Virus record (IMG/VR): IMGVR_UViG_3300036768_001133
Location: 1-64,000 of that record
Length of the DNA stretch: 64,000 nucleotides
Reading direction: 5' to 3' (one strand)
DNA from: a virus
Positions 16,112-22,861 of the stretch are shown here, piece by piece. The notes under the pieces are model-generated. The model made no database searches and had not been told where the DNA came from. It worked only from the letters and a program-made list of their open reading frames with translations. How positions within the stretch are numbered: position 1 is the stretch's first letter; each line of letters opens with the position of its first letter. The position numbers and the translations under genes were made by a program.

Positions 16112-16136
16112 ATACACTATTTTGAGTGTATTTTAT
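16107..16136. repeat. 12-bp inverted repeat right of iteron array B
   Basis: Arms ATAAAATACACT and AGTGTATTTTAT with a 6-nt centre. It overlaps the last bases of the third iteron. Confidence 0.85.
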
Positions 16137-16196
16137 ACATTATTTGATATGTATAAAGAAAATGTATTTTAAGCTTTTTTTTTAATTTTTAATACT

Positions 16197-16204
16197 TATA
16201 TTTG
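16197..16204 (+). promoter_or_regulatory. Host-type promoter -7 box TATATTTG for RepL-B
   Basis: TATATTTG followed by TGTGTATT matches TAnnTTTG and the flank of the portal box on the other strand. It is 35 nt upstream of the RepL-B ATG and downstream of the iterons. Confidence 0.65.
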
Positions 16205-16238
16205 TGTGTATTAAATACTAATTATTAGATGTAAAAAT

Positions 16239-16721
16239 ATGAAAAATGCAAAGACAAAAATTTATGAAGAGATTAAAACTGTAATAAACGAAGATGGGGA
16301 AATAATTACAGCTGAATTTACAACAGTAAAAAAAGTAACTAAGGAAACGTTCTTACAGGTTTATTTAGATGATTTTTACTCCTTAATGAGAATTAGAGAG
16401 GGAAACGAATACAAATTAGTTCTGTGGATAGGTAAAAATATGAATTTCGATAATGAAATAATACTGGTTAAGGAAATAAAAAATAGAATCGCCAATGAAA
16501 TTGAGTGTAATGTAAGAACCATAGATAACTCAATACGGTCGTTGGTATCTAAGGGCATTTTAATCAAGTCTGGGAGGGCTATTTTTACTTTAAACCCACA
16601 TTTATTTTTCAAGGGCAGCTTAGACCAGCGGAATAAACTCAAAAAGCTTATAAAGAAAGTAGAATACGATTTCTTAGAAGAAGATGAAACAAAAGAAATA
16701 CAAAGTGATAGCAAAGGTTGA
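16239..16721 (+). CDS. repL: RepL-like replication initiator B
   Basis: 160 residues. The N-terminal 35 residues lead into TFLQVYLDDFYSLMRI, then a helix-turn-helix (EIKNRIANEIECNVRTIDNSIRSL) and a wing with GILIKSGRAIFTLNPHLFFKG. The layout matches RepL-A at 8778 and the RepL family pattern G-R-x3-LNP-x4-KG. The C-terminus is charged. It probably binds iteron array B, opens the origin and brings in the DnaB-type helicase encoded two genes later. Its last codons overlap the next gene by 38 nt. Confidence 0.8.
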   Translation: MKNAKTKIYEEIKTVINEDGEIITAEFTTVKKVTKETFLQVYLDDFYSLMRIREGNEYKLVLWIGKNMNFDNEIILVKEIKNRIANEIECNVRTIDNSIRSLVSKGILIKSGRAIFTLNPHLFFKGSLDQRNKLKKLIKKVEYDFLEEDETKEIQSDSKG

Positions 16722-16920
16722 TAATAACAAGTTTGTAAAGTATAACGTAAATAATTTGATTCTTTTCACGAAATTTCTTGACAGGAGCTTTCAGGTTTGT
16801 TGGCGTTGGTTCAATGTGATAGCAATATTTTGTTTGTTTTATATGGCTACTATTTTTACATTTGTGTTAGTAGTTAGTTTTATATTATTACCTATAAAGG
16901 TTATACTATGGTTAGTATGA
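16684..16920 (+). CDS. Small membrane protein between RepL-B and the helicase
   Basis: 78 residues. A basic polar N-terminus of about 40 residues precedes a hydrophobic region (residues about 45-77) long enough for one long or two short membrane helices. The start overlaps the end of RepL-B by 38 nt, and the stop overlaps the helicase start as ATGA, so it is translationally coupled to both. Function unknown; a membrane tether for replication is an inference. Confidence 0.6.
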   Translation: MKQKKYKVIAKVDNNKFVKYNVNNLILFTKFLDRSFQVCWRWFNVIAIFCLFYMATIFTFVLVVSFILLPIKVILWLV

Positions 16921-18209
16921 TAGATGTTGAATTAGACAGCATATATTATTGTCTAATAAACAATAGCAATATACGTATATTTGATAGGGAATACTATACA
17001 AAGGGTGATACTTTGTATATGTATGACAAGTTAGTTGAAATATATAATAAAGAAAAATATGTCAGTTTGAATATATTTAGGAATGAGATAAAGGGGGATA
17101 GTATATTGCATAAGTATTTATCTGTATATAATGATAAATATGTATGTAGTTATACTATTGAAGAATGTGAAAAGATAATGAGGAGAGACTACAATAGAAG
17201 GGTATTTATAGATATGATAAATGATAAGTCCTTATTAAGGGCTAGTGATGATAGGATATTGGAGGTGATGATGGAGGTCATAAGCAAGTTTAGGGGGAAT
17301 AAGATGGAAAATATAGTTAGTAATTTTGATAAGATGGTTGAATACATAATTAATGTAGATAATAACAGGTATAAAATAGGTATAGAGGGTATAGATAGTT
17401 CTATATCTATAGAGCCTGATAGGTTTATAGTGATAGGTGGGGCGAGTGGTAGTGGGAAGACAGCCTTCAGTGTATTTTTAATAAACAAGCTATGTCAGTT
17501 GTATAGTGATAGCTTGTATGTTTTATTTATAAGCCTTGAGATGAGTGAGATAAGAGTGATGATGAGGTTAATAAGTTTATTATCGGGAAAGAGCATTGGG
17601 GAGTTAAAGGCTGTAGATAAAAGTTTTTTTGAAGGGTATAGGGATATAATTAGTGGTTATTCATTAGATATAATGTATAGCACTATGGATATTCCAAAGT
17701 TATCTGCAGTATTGCAGATGCATATAAATGAAGCAAATAGAAAAGGTAAGATACCTGTGGTTTTTATAGACCATTTTGGAGAAGTAAGTGGTTTAGATGA
17801 ACATACAGCGAAATCTAACACAGATAAAGTAACCGCTTTGTGTAAGGATGTAGCAAGACAAGGCGGCATATGTTTCGGTCTTACGCAATTGCGTAAGGAT
17901 TTGTTAGATAAGAGGAATGAAGGCAGTTATTACAAGCCTTCAAATGGATACATTATGAATAGTCAGAGTGTAGAAGCGAGGGCAGATGTAATAATGCACT
18001 TGTGGAGACCTGAATATCATAATGTATTAGAGATAATAGAAGAGGAAAAAGATATGATAAGAGTAATAGATACAAGAGGTAGTATATGTATAGTAAATGA
18101 TAAGAACAGGGATTTTAAGAAGGGTGATATATGGCTGGATTGTGATATTAAAACGAATAGTTTTAAGGATATTCATAGTAGTAAAATACAAATTATTAAT
18201 AAATTTTAA
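16917..18209 (+). CDS. DnaB-type replicative helicase
   Basis: 430 residues from the ATG at 16917 (ATGA overlap); another ATG three codons earlier is possible. An N-terminal helical domain (about 1-130) is followed by a RecA-like ATPase. Walker A GASGSGKT ends near residue 182 (Lys181), and the Walker B strand VVFIDH has Asp285. A sensor-like QLRKD follows and Arg-rich residues lie near the C-terminus. The family forms hexamers that unwind DNA 5' to 3' at forks. The gene follows RepL-B, so the two likely act together at the origin. Its DNA contains perfect palindromes at 17485, 17702 and 17880. Confidence 0.88.
   Translation: MIDVELDSIYYCLINNSNIRIFDREYYTKGDTLYMYDKLVEIYNKEKYVSLNIFRNEIKGDSILHKYLSVYNDKYVCSYTIEECEKIMRRDYNRRVFIDMINDKSLLRASDDRILEVMMEVISKFRGNKMENIVSNFDKMVEYIINVDNNRYKIGIEGIDSSISIEPDRFIVIGGASGSGKTAFSVFLINKLCQLYSDSLYVLFISLEMSEIRVMMRLISLLSGKSIGELKAVDKSFFEGYRDIISGYSLDIMYSTMDIPKLSAVLQMHINEANRKGKIPVVFIDHFGEVSGLDEHTAKSNTDKVTALCKDVARQGGICFGLTQLRKDLLDKRNEGSYYKPSNGYIMNSQSVEARADVIMHLWRPEYHNVLEIIEEEKDMIRVIDTRGSICIVNDKNRDFKKGDIWLDCDIKTNSFKDIHSSKIQIINKF
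17485..17517 (+). other. Perfect 9-bp stem-loop in helicase gene
   Basis: Arms ACAAGCTAT and ATAGCTTGT around a 15-nt loop. Confidence 0.75.
17880..17897 (+). other. Perfect 18-bp palindrome in helicase gene
   Basis: Arms CTTACGCAA and TTGCGTAAG meet without a spacer, over the codons for the sensor region. Confidence 0.85.
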
Positions 18210-18219
18210 TTTAATTTAA

Positions 18220-18396
18220 ATGGAAAAGAAAACCATCATTATTGAATGTATAGGCGAGCAATATTCTGCCTATATAGAAGATATACCTGGGTTAATATCT
18301 TTTGGTACTAACCTAAAAGAGGTATTGGATAACTTAGTGGAGGGATATGAATTACATATGGAACTATTGTCAGAACTGGACGGAGATAACTATTAA
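18220..18396 (+). CDS. Orphan HicB-like antitoxin-fold protein
   Basis: 58 residues from the ATG at 18220. The sequence starts with a strand (KTIIIECIGEQYSAYIEDIPG), then SFGTNLKEVLDNLVEGYELHMELL. This is the HicB-like pattern: YxAxxxDxPG, then a G-T-x2-EV motif and a helix. Full HicB has an added DNA-binding domain, absent here, and no HicA toxin gene is adjacent. It may act as an antidote to a host HicA or as a small regulator. It follows the helicase by 10 nt and overlaps the next gene by 50 nt. Confidence 0.7.
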   Translation: MEKKTIIIECIGEQYSAYIEDIPGLISFGTNLKEVLDNLVEGYELHMELLSELDGDNY

Positions 18397-18556
18397 TGCT
18401 ATTATAGTAATAGTAGGATATTCGCAAGTAAAAGAAGCAAAGATAGAAGATAAGTATAAATTTGAAGACAAGATACTAATACCCGTATTAGAAGGGAAAT
18501 ATGGAAAAGAATACTTGTATAAAACAAAAAATGTAAAATACATTAATGTATATTAG
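18347..18556 (+). CDS. Small membrane-associated protein, paralogue of the 14805 product
   Basis: 69 residues. A weakly hydrophobic segment (INAIIVIVGYSQVK, about 16-29) is followed by an acidic/basic insert and the tail YLYKTKNVKYI shared with the 42-residue protein at 14805. The N-terminus overlaps the HicB-like gene in another frame, which suggests that the original start was replaced by recombination. Its stop overlaps the next gene start by 11 nt. Function unknown. Confidence 0.5.
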   Translation: MNYIWNYCQNWTEITINAIIVIVGYSQVKEAKIEDKYKFEDKILIPVLEGKYGKEYLYKTKNVKYINVY

Positions 18557-18935
18557 AGCGATAGGTAAAGATATAATTATATCTGTAGATAATGATTTAT
18601 TAAAGCCTTGTAATAGGATAACTTGGTTTTATCCTATTACAGACAAATGTAAAAATAGTATAGTATCGTATTTCAAAAAGCAAGGATATAGTATAGATAT
18701 CCTCAAAGAAGAATACATACTATATGAAGATGACTTGTATATTTGGTTATCTGATACAGATAATATACAGGGTATAGATTATGATTGTTTATATTGTGGT
18801 GGTGATAGTTTTGATATGGTAATAAACGGAAAAGAGCATAATATATGCTTAAAAGAAGATAAGCTATATGAAATAGTAATTGGTAATCACTATAATAAAA
18901 GCAGAATAATAAAGGCAGAACCGAAAAGCCTGTAA
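18546..18935 (+). CDS. Unknown acidic early protein
   Basis: 129 residues, rich in Asp, Tyr and Ile, with CLYCGGDSFDMVINGKEHNI in the second half. There are two nearby Cys (CLYC) but no second pair, so no zinc finger can be claimed. No family recognised. It contains a perfect 13-bp hairpin at 18609-18641 and a 7-bp one at 18683-18703. It holds the position of the 14351 gene ahead of a repeat gene. Confidence 0.6.
   Translation: MYIRAIGKDIIISVDNDLLKPCNRITWFYPITDKCKNSIVSYFKKQGYSIDILKEEYILYEDDLYIWLSDTDNIQGIDYDCLYCGGDSFDMVINGKEHNICLKEDKLYEIVIGNHYNKSRIIKAEPKSL
18609..18641 (+). other. Perfect 13-bp stem-loop inside a gene
   Basis: Arms TGTAATAGGATAA and TTATCCTATTACA close on a 7-nt loop. Confidence 0.88.
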
Positions 18936-18959
18936 TTAGGGGTAAAAAAAACAAGTAAA

Positions 18960-19538
18960 ATGGAATTTATTGTTGAATTAGAAAAGCTAAGGGAAACACC
19001 TTGCGAAAGATACCTTGAACATTTTATAGATGGTAAAGTCGACGCTCTCAAACTATTTAGAGAGCTCGATGAACAATATGAATGGTTGTATGCATATTCG
19101 GACTATGATATAGTCCGTTATGAAATAGAAAATGGAATATTTGATTGGGAAAAACACAGCCGTTATGTTGCTGCGTATTGTCCTGAATATTTTGATGGAA
19201 ATAAATACAATTGGGAAAAATATAGCTGTTACGTTGCTCAATATTGTCCTCAATACTTGGACAAAGAGAAATACAATTGGGAAGTTGATAGTTGGGCAAT
19301 AGTTAAATATTGTCCGCAATATTTTGATAAAGAAAAATACAATTGGAAAACTGATAGCTGGGCAATAGCTGAATATTGCCCACAATATTTCGATAAAGAA
19401 AAATACAATTGGGAGAAACATAGCTATTATGTTGCTATGTATAGTCCTGAACTATTGGACAAAGATAAATATAATTGGAAAGAAGATAGCTGGGCAGTAG
19501 CTAAATACTGTCCCGAACTATTGAAATATAAACCTTAA
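18960..19538 (+). CDS. 22-residue-repeat protein, copy 2 (six units)
   Basis: 192 residues with the same N-terminal domain as copy 1 (MEFIVELEKLRETPCERYL, DALKLFREL) and six 22-residue units. The later units read YCPQYFDKEKYNW-type. The leader just upstream (GCCTGTAATTAGGGGTAAAA) is nearly the same as that before copy 3, so the duplicated segment includes upstream DNA. Cys, Pro, Trp and Asp positions are conserved in nearly every unit (one YSP variant). Function unknown. Confidence 0.8.
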   Translation: MEFIVELEKLRETPCERYLEHFIDGKVDALKLFRELDEQYEWLYAYSDYDIVRYEIENGIFDWEKHSRYVAAYCPEYFDGNKYNWEKYSCYVAQYCPQYLDKEKYNWEVDSWAIVKYCPQYFDKEKYNWKTDSWAIAEYCPQYFDKEKYNWEKHSYYVAMYSPELLDKDKYNWKEDSWAVAKYCPELLKYKP

Positions 19539-19611
19539 TTATTTTTACTACAAAAGGCAAAACCCGAAAAGCCTGTAATAAAGTAGGGGTAAAAAAAACA
19601 AGTAAAAAAAA

Positions 19612-20226
19612 ATGGAATTTATTATCGAATTAAGCAGGTTAAAAAAAGAACCCTGCGAAAGATATTTAAAGTATTTTATAGACGGCAAAATCGATGCTCT
19701 CAAGCTATTTAGAGAGCTTGGCGAACAATATGAATGGTTGTACAGACATTCGGATTACGATATTATAGGATTTGAAATAGAAAATGGAATATTTGATTGG
19801 GGAAAATATAGTTATTATATTGCTGAACTTTGTCCGCAATATTTGGACAAAGATAAGTATAACTGGAAGGAACATAGCTGGGCTGTTGCTGAATTTTGTC
19901 CCAAGCATTTGGACAAAGATAGATACAATTGGGAAGAAGATGGTTGGGTAGTTGCGAAATATTGTCCCGAACTATTGGACAAGGAGAAATATAACTGGGA
20001 AAAAGATAGCTATTATATTGCGAAATATTGTCCCGAGCATTTGGACAAGGACAAATACAATTGGGAGAAATGCAGCTGGGCTGTTGTTGAATTTTGTCCC
20101 GAGCATTTTGATAAGGATAAATATAATTGGAAAGAAGATAGTTGGGCAATAGCTCAATTTTGTCCCGAACTATTGAAATATAAAAAAGGCAAAACCCGAA
20201 AAACCTGTAAAAAAGTACAAAACTAA
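19612..20226 (+). CDS. 22-residue-repeat protein, copy 3 (six units, extra tail)
   Basis: 204 residues. The N-terminal domain has SRLKKEPCERYLKYF and DALKLFRELGEQYEWLYRHSD, closest to copy 4. Six repeat units follow, ending PELLKY. A basic tail (KKGKTRKTCKKVQN) is then encoded by what serves as the intergenic leader in the other copies, because the stop codon was lost. This read-through shows recent change. It lies 5 nt before copy 4. Confidence 0.8.
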   Translation: MEFIIELSRLKKEPCERYLKYFIDGKIDALKLFRELGEQYEWLYRHSDYDIIGFEIENGIFDWGKYSYYIAELCPQYLDKDKYNWKEHSWAVAEFCPKHLDKDRYNWEEDGWVVAKYCPELLDKEKYNWEKDSYYIAKYCPEHLDKDKYNWEKCSWAVVEFCPEHFDKDKYNWKEDSWAIAQFCPELLKYKKGKTRKTCKKVQN

Positions 20227-20231
20227 AAAGT

Positions 20232-21011
20232 ATGAAATTTATTGTCGAATTAAGCAGGTTAAAAAAAGAACCCTGCGAAAAATACCTTAAACATTTTGTA
20301 AATGGTAAAGCTGACGCTCTCAAATTATTTAGAGAGCTTGGCGAACAATACGAATGGTTGTACAGACATTCGGACTATGATATTATAGGATTTGAAATAG
20401 AAAATGGAATATTTGATTGGGAAAAATATAGCTATTATATTGCCCAATATTGTCCCGAGCATTTGGACAAAGAGAAGTATAACTGGGACGAAGATGGTCT
20501 TTATGTTGCCGAATATTGTCCCGAGAATTTGGACAAAGAAAAATACAATTGGAAAGACCATAGTTGGGCAATAGCCCAATATTGTCCCGAACATTTTGAT
20601 AAGGACAGATATAATTGGGAAGAATATAGTTATTATATTGCTAAATATTGTCCGCAATATTTAGACAAAGAGAAGTATAACTGGGAAAAACAAAGTTGGG
20701 CAATAGCCCAATATTGTCCCAAGCATTTTGATGAGGATAAATATAATTGGAAAGAACATGGTTATTATATAGCCTTATATTGTCCTCAATATTTTGATAA
20801 AGATAGATACAATTGGGAAAAACATAGCTATTATGTTGCGAAATATTGTCCCGAGCATTTGGACAAGGATAGATACAATTGGGAGCAATGTAGTCGCTAT
20901 GTTGCCCAATATTGTCCGCAATATTTGGACAAGGACAAATATAATTGGGAAGAACATATTTGGGCAGTAGCTCAATTTTGTCCCGAACTATTGAAATATA
21001 AACCTTATTAA
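20232..21011 (+). CDS. 22-residue-repeat protein, copy 4 (nine units)
   Basis: 259 residues; the longest copy, with nine 22-residue units after the shared N-terminal domain. Units alternate between a SWAIAQYCPE type and a SYYIAKYCPQ type, a hint that pairs of units were duplicated. Each unit keeps Trp, Cys-Pro and Asp-Lys at fixed spacing. Unit number differs from its paralogues, as expected when 66-bp repeats recombine. It may be a modular binding scaffold; no target is known. Confidence 0.8.
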   Translation: MKFIVELSRLKKEPCEKYLKHFVNGKADALKLFRELGEQYEWLYRHSDYDIIGFEIENGIFDWEKYSYYIAQYCPEHLDKEKYNWDEDGLYVAEYCPENLDKEKYNWKDHSWAIAQYCPEHFDKDRYNWEEYSYYIAKYCPQYLDKEKYNWEKQSWAIAQYCPKHFDEDKYNWKEHGYYIALYCPQYFDKDRYNWEKHSYYVAKYCPEHLDKDRYNWEQCSRYVAQYCPQYLDKDKYNWEEHIWAVAQFCPELLKYKPY

Positions 21012-21023
21012 AATTTTACATTT

Positions 21024-21254
21024 ATGAAAAAAAGCAAAGTGTCCATTTCAAAAAGAATGAAAATATTAGAGAAACTAATAGATGTAGATGGTTTTGATGA
21101 ACTAATAGAAAATTTTATTATTGATTGTTCTTTTGAGCTTGCAAGATATAGACAAGCAGAAGAGCATAATAAAGCTAAAAGGCTTGAAAAGAAAATAATT
21201 AAATTTCTGGAAAAAGTAAAAACATCAAGAAAACTATACTTAGGAGAAATATGA
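21024..21254 (+). CDS. Small helical protein before the annealing protein
   Basis: 76 residues, all helical and Lys/Glu-rich (KRMKILEKLIDVDGFDELIENF, then RRLEKKI-like helices). No motif recognised. Its stop overlaps the start of the ERF gene as ATGA, so the two are co-translated. It may be a recombination accessory factor. Confidence 0.55.
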   Translation: MKKSKVSISKRMKILEKLIDVDGFDELIENFIIDCSFELARYRQAEEHNKAKRLEKKIIKFLEKVKTSRKLYLGEI

Positions 21255-21793
21255 TTTACAAAAAATTATCTGAAATTCAAAGTAAAATAAAAGTTCCTAA
21301 AACGCAATACAATAGTTTTGGGAAATATAATTACAGGTCTTTGGAAGACATATTTGAAGAAGTAAAAAAGTATTTAGACGAATACAAACTATCTTTGTAT
21401 TTGTCTGATGAAATAGTTTTAATAGGTGATAGATATTATGTTAAAAGTACCGCTATACTTGTTGATGTAGAAGATGGTGCAAAGATAGAAAGTATTGCAT
21501 ATGCGAGAGAGGAAGAAAATAAAAAAGGTATGGACGGAAGTCAAATAACAGGAGCATCGTCAAGTTATGCAAGAAAATATGCTCTCGGTTCATTATTTTT
21601 GTTAGATGATAACAAAGATAGTGATTATACTAATACTCATGATAAAAACGATAAACCTATTTTGACAGAAGACAAGATAGGTAAAGCAGTAGAATATATG
21701 AAAGAGAAGAAGATAAGCATAAATGAACTGAAAAAGAAATATACTATAAGCAAAGATATAGAAGACAAGATTTTATCTTTATTAAAAAATTAA
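21251..21793 (+). CDS. erf: ERF-family single-strand annealing protein
   Basis: 180 residues. The N-terminal core begins IYKKLSEIQSKIKVPKTQYN and continues through the conserved NYRSLEDIFEEVK region. It then has the family hallmark SQITGASSSYARKYALGSLF followed by Asp-rich DDNKDSD. ERF proteins coat single strands and anneal complementary DNA during phage recombination or circularisation. A C-terminal helical tail (KIGKAVEYMKEKKIS) is typical. It is co-translated with the small upstream gene. Confidence 0.9.
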   Translation: MIYKKLSEIQSKIKVPKTQYNSFGKYNYRSLEDIFEEVKKYLDEYKLSLYLSDEIVLIGDRYYVKSTAILVDVEDGAKIESIAYAREEENKKGMDGSQITGASSSYARKYALGSLFLLDDNKDSDYTNTHDKNDKPILTEDKIGKAVEYMKEKKISINELKKKYTISKDIEDKILSLLKN

Positions 21794-21797
21794 AATT

Positions 21798-22415
21798 ATG
21801 ATTTTAGTTAAACTTTTGTATCAAGAACAAGAAGAAGATGTTTTATATCTTATTGATGAAAATAGAATAGAAACTATGCCTGTTTCTGATACATACAATA
21901 ATGATGGACTACTACTTGGAAGTTATGGAGCAGGTGATAGTATAGAGATTTTGTCTGAAAATCTTGTTGCATTTGCAAATAAATATGAAGAAGAAAATGA
22001 CAGTGATTTTGAATGGGAAATAGGACAATTAGTAGAAGCCTATTATAACACCGATTTATTTGATAAAATAAAATCAAATAAACAATTAAAACAAGATAAA
22101 GATTACAAGTTATATCAACTAACTTGTAAAGGATACAATTATTGGAACGGAAAGAAATATCAATCCGTCATATTAGAAGATAGCTTTGATAATAGTTTCG
22201 TAACTCACGAAATTATTGATGAAGATGAATTATTAGCATTAGTAAATAAAGCAGTTAAAGAAAAAGAATATGTAAAAGAAGAAAATGGAGTTATATTTTA
22301 TTCTTACAAACTAAATGAAGAAGAAACAAAAAAGTTTGATTTGAATAAAATAACTTTTTTTAATAGTTGTTGGCAACAAGATAGTTGGTATGAATATAAA
22401 ATGTTGTTTTCGTAA
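21798..22415 (+). CDS. Unknown acidic early protein, 205 aa
   Basis: 205 residues, acidic, with several Trp and Tyr near the C-terminus (NSCWQQDSWYEYKMLFS). An EEEENDSDFEWEIGQLVEAYYNTD-like acidic helix lies near residue 65. No family recognised. It starts 4 nt after the ERF stop. The acidic surface could mimic DNA, but nothing specific supports that. Confidence 0.6.
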   Translation: MILVKLLYQEQEEDVLYLIDENRIETMPVSDTYNNDGLLLGSYGAGDSIEILSENLVAFANKYEEENDSDFEWEIGQLVEAYYNTDLFDKIKSNKQLKQDKDYKLYQLTCKGYNYWNGKKYQSVILEDSFDNSFVTHEIIDEDELLALVNKAVKEKEYVKEENGVIFYSYKLNEEETKKFDLNKITFFNSCWQQDSWYEYKMLFS

Positions 22416-22443
22416 TTGTAATTTGATTTTCAGGTGTATAGCT

Positions 22444-22465
22444 CCCCTCTCCTTTTGGAGAGGGG
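22444..22465. repeat. GC-rich REP-like palindrome
   Basis: Stem CCCCTCTCC/GGAGAGGGG with loop TTTT, followed by CTGGGGTGAGG. This sequence type is familiar from intergenic repeats of many Bacteroidota chromosomes, and its GC richness is out of place in this AT-rich DNA. It probably came from a host, or works as a terminator for the ERF transcript, although there is no T run. Confidence 0.75.
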
Positions 22466-22514
22466 CTGGGGTGAGGTCAAAAAAACAAAGTATAACAAAA
22501 AACTAAATTTTTTA

Positions 22515-22539
22515 ACAAATTGTATTTCAAACAATTTGT
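22515..22539. repeat. 9-bp inverted repeat upstream of the 22564 gene
   Basis: Arms ACAAATTGT and ACAATTTGT around ATTTCAA. It lies 5 bp before the repeated TAACTCACGTTA motif. Confidence 0.75.
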
Positions 22540-22544
22540 ACTTA

Positions 22545-22556
22545 TAACTCACGTTA
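22545..22556. promoter_or_regulatory. Repeated motif TAACTCACGTTA, copy 2
   Basis: Identical over 12 bp to 15737-15748. Here it is 7 bp before an ATG and followed by ATTTAATATG. Together with the inverted repeat just upstream it looks like a control region for the operon that starts at 22564. Confidence 0.45.
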
Positions 22557-22563
22557 ATTTAAT

Positions 22564-22848
22564 ATGAACAAAAACAAAACTTACTATGAAGAAATAAGAA
22601 AAAGACTACCTCTTTTTGTCAAAGTACGAAAGGAGGTTTTAGACTATAAAATTAAATATCTTACTGATACTTATAGAAAAAGTATTTTAGTAAAAGATTT
22701 GTTTTCTTTGAAACAATATTATATTTGCACTGATATTTCTTTTAGAGAAGACCTTAATAAAGTATATTTCAAAATACTTGGATACAAAATGGTTTATGAA
22801 GATACTATATTTGAACTCATAGATAGTTCGTTAATCTTACCAAACTAA
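22564..22848 (+). CDS. Unknown small basic early protein
   Basis: 94 residues, basic at the N-terminus (MNKNKTYYEEIRKRLPLFVK), mixed alpha/beta, no motif recognised. It is the first gene after the control-like gap 22416-22563 and starts a tightly packed run of genes to 29441. Confidence 0.6.
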   Translation: MNKNKTYYEEIRKRLPLFVKVRKEVLDYKIKYLTDTYRKSILVKDLFSLKQYYICTDISFREDLNKVYFKILGYKMVYEDTIFELIDSSLILPN

Positions 22849-22861
22849 ACTTAAAAAATTT

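Noticed and set aside
19763-20323. Minus-strand frames in the 22-residue-repeat genes
   Set aside because: They are the complement of the 66-nt repeats and occur in every copy; the sense frames have a conserved domain and regular motif.
14947-21011. CRISPR array
   Set aside because: The repeats are coding, contiguous and have no unique spacers.
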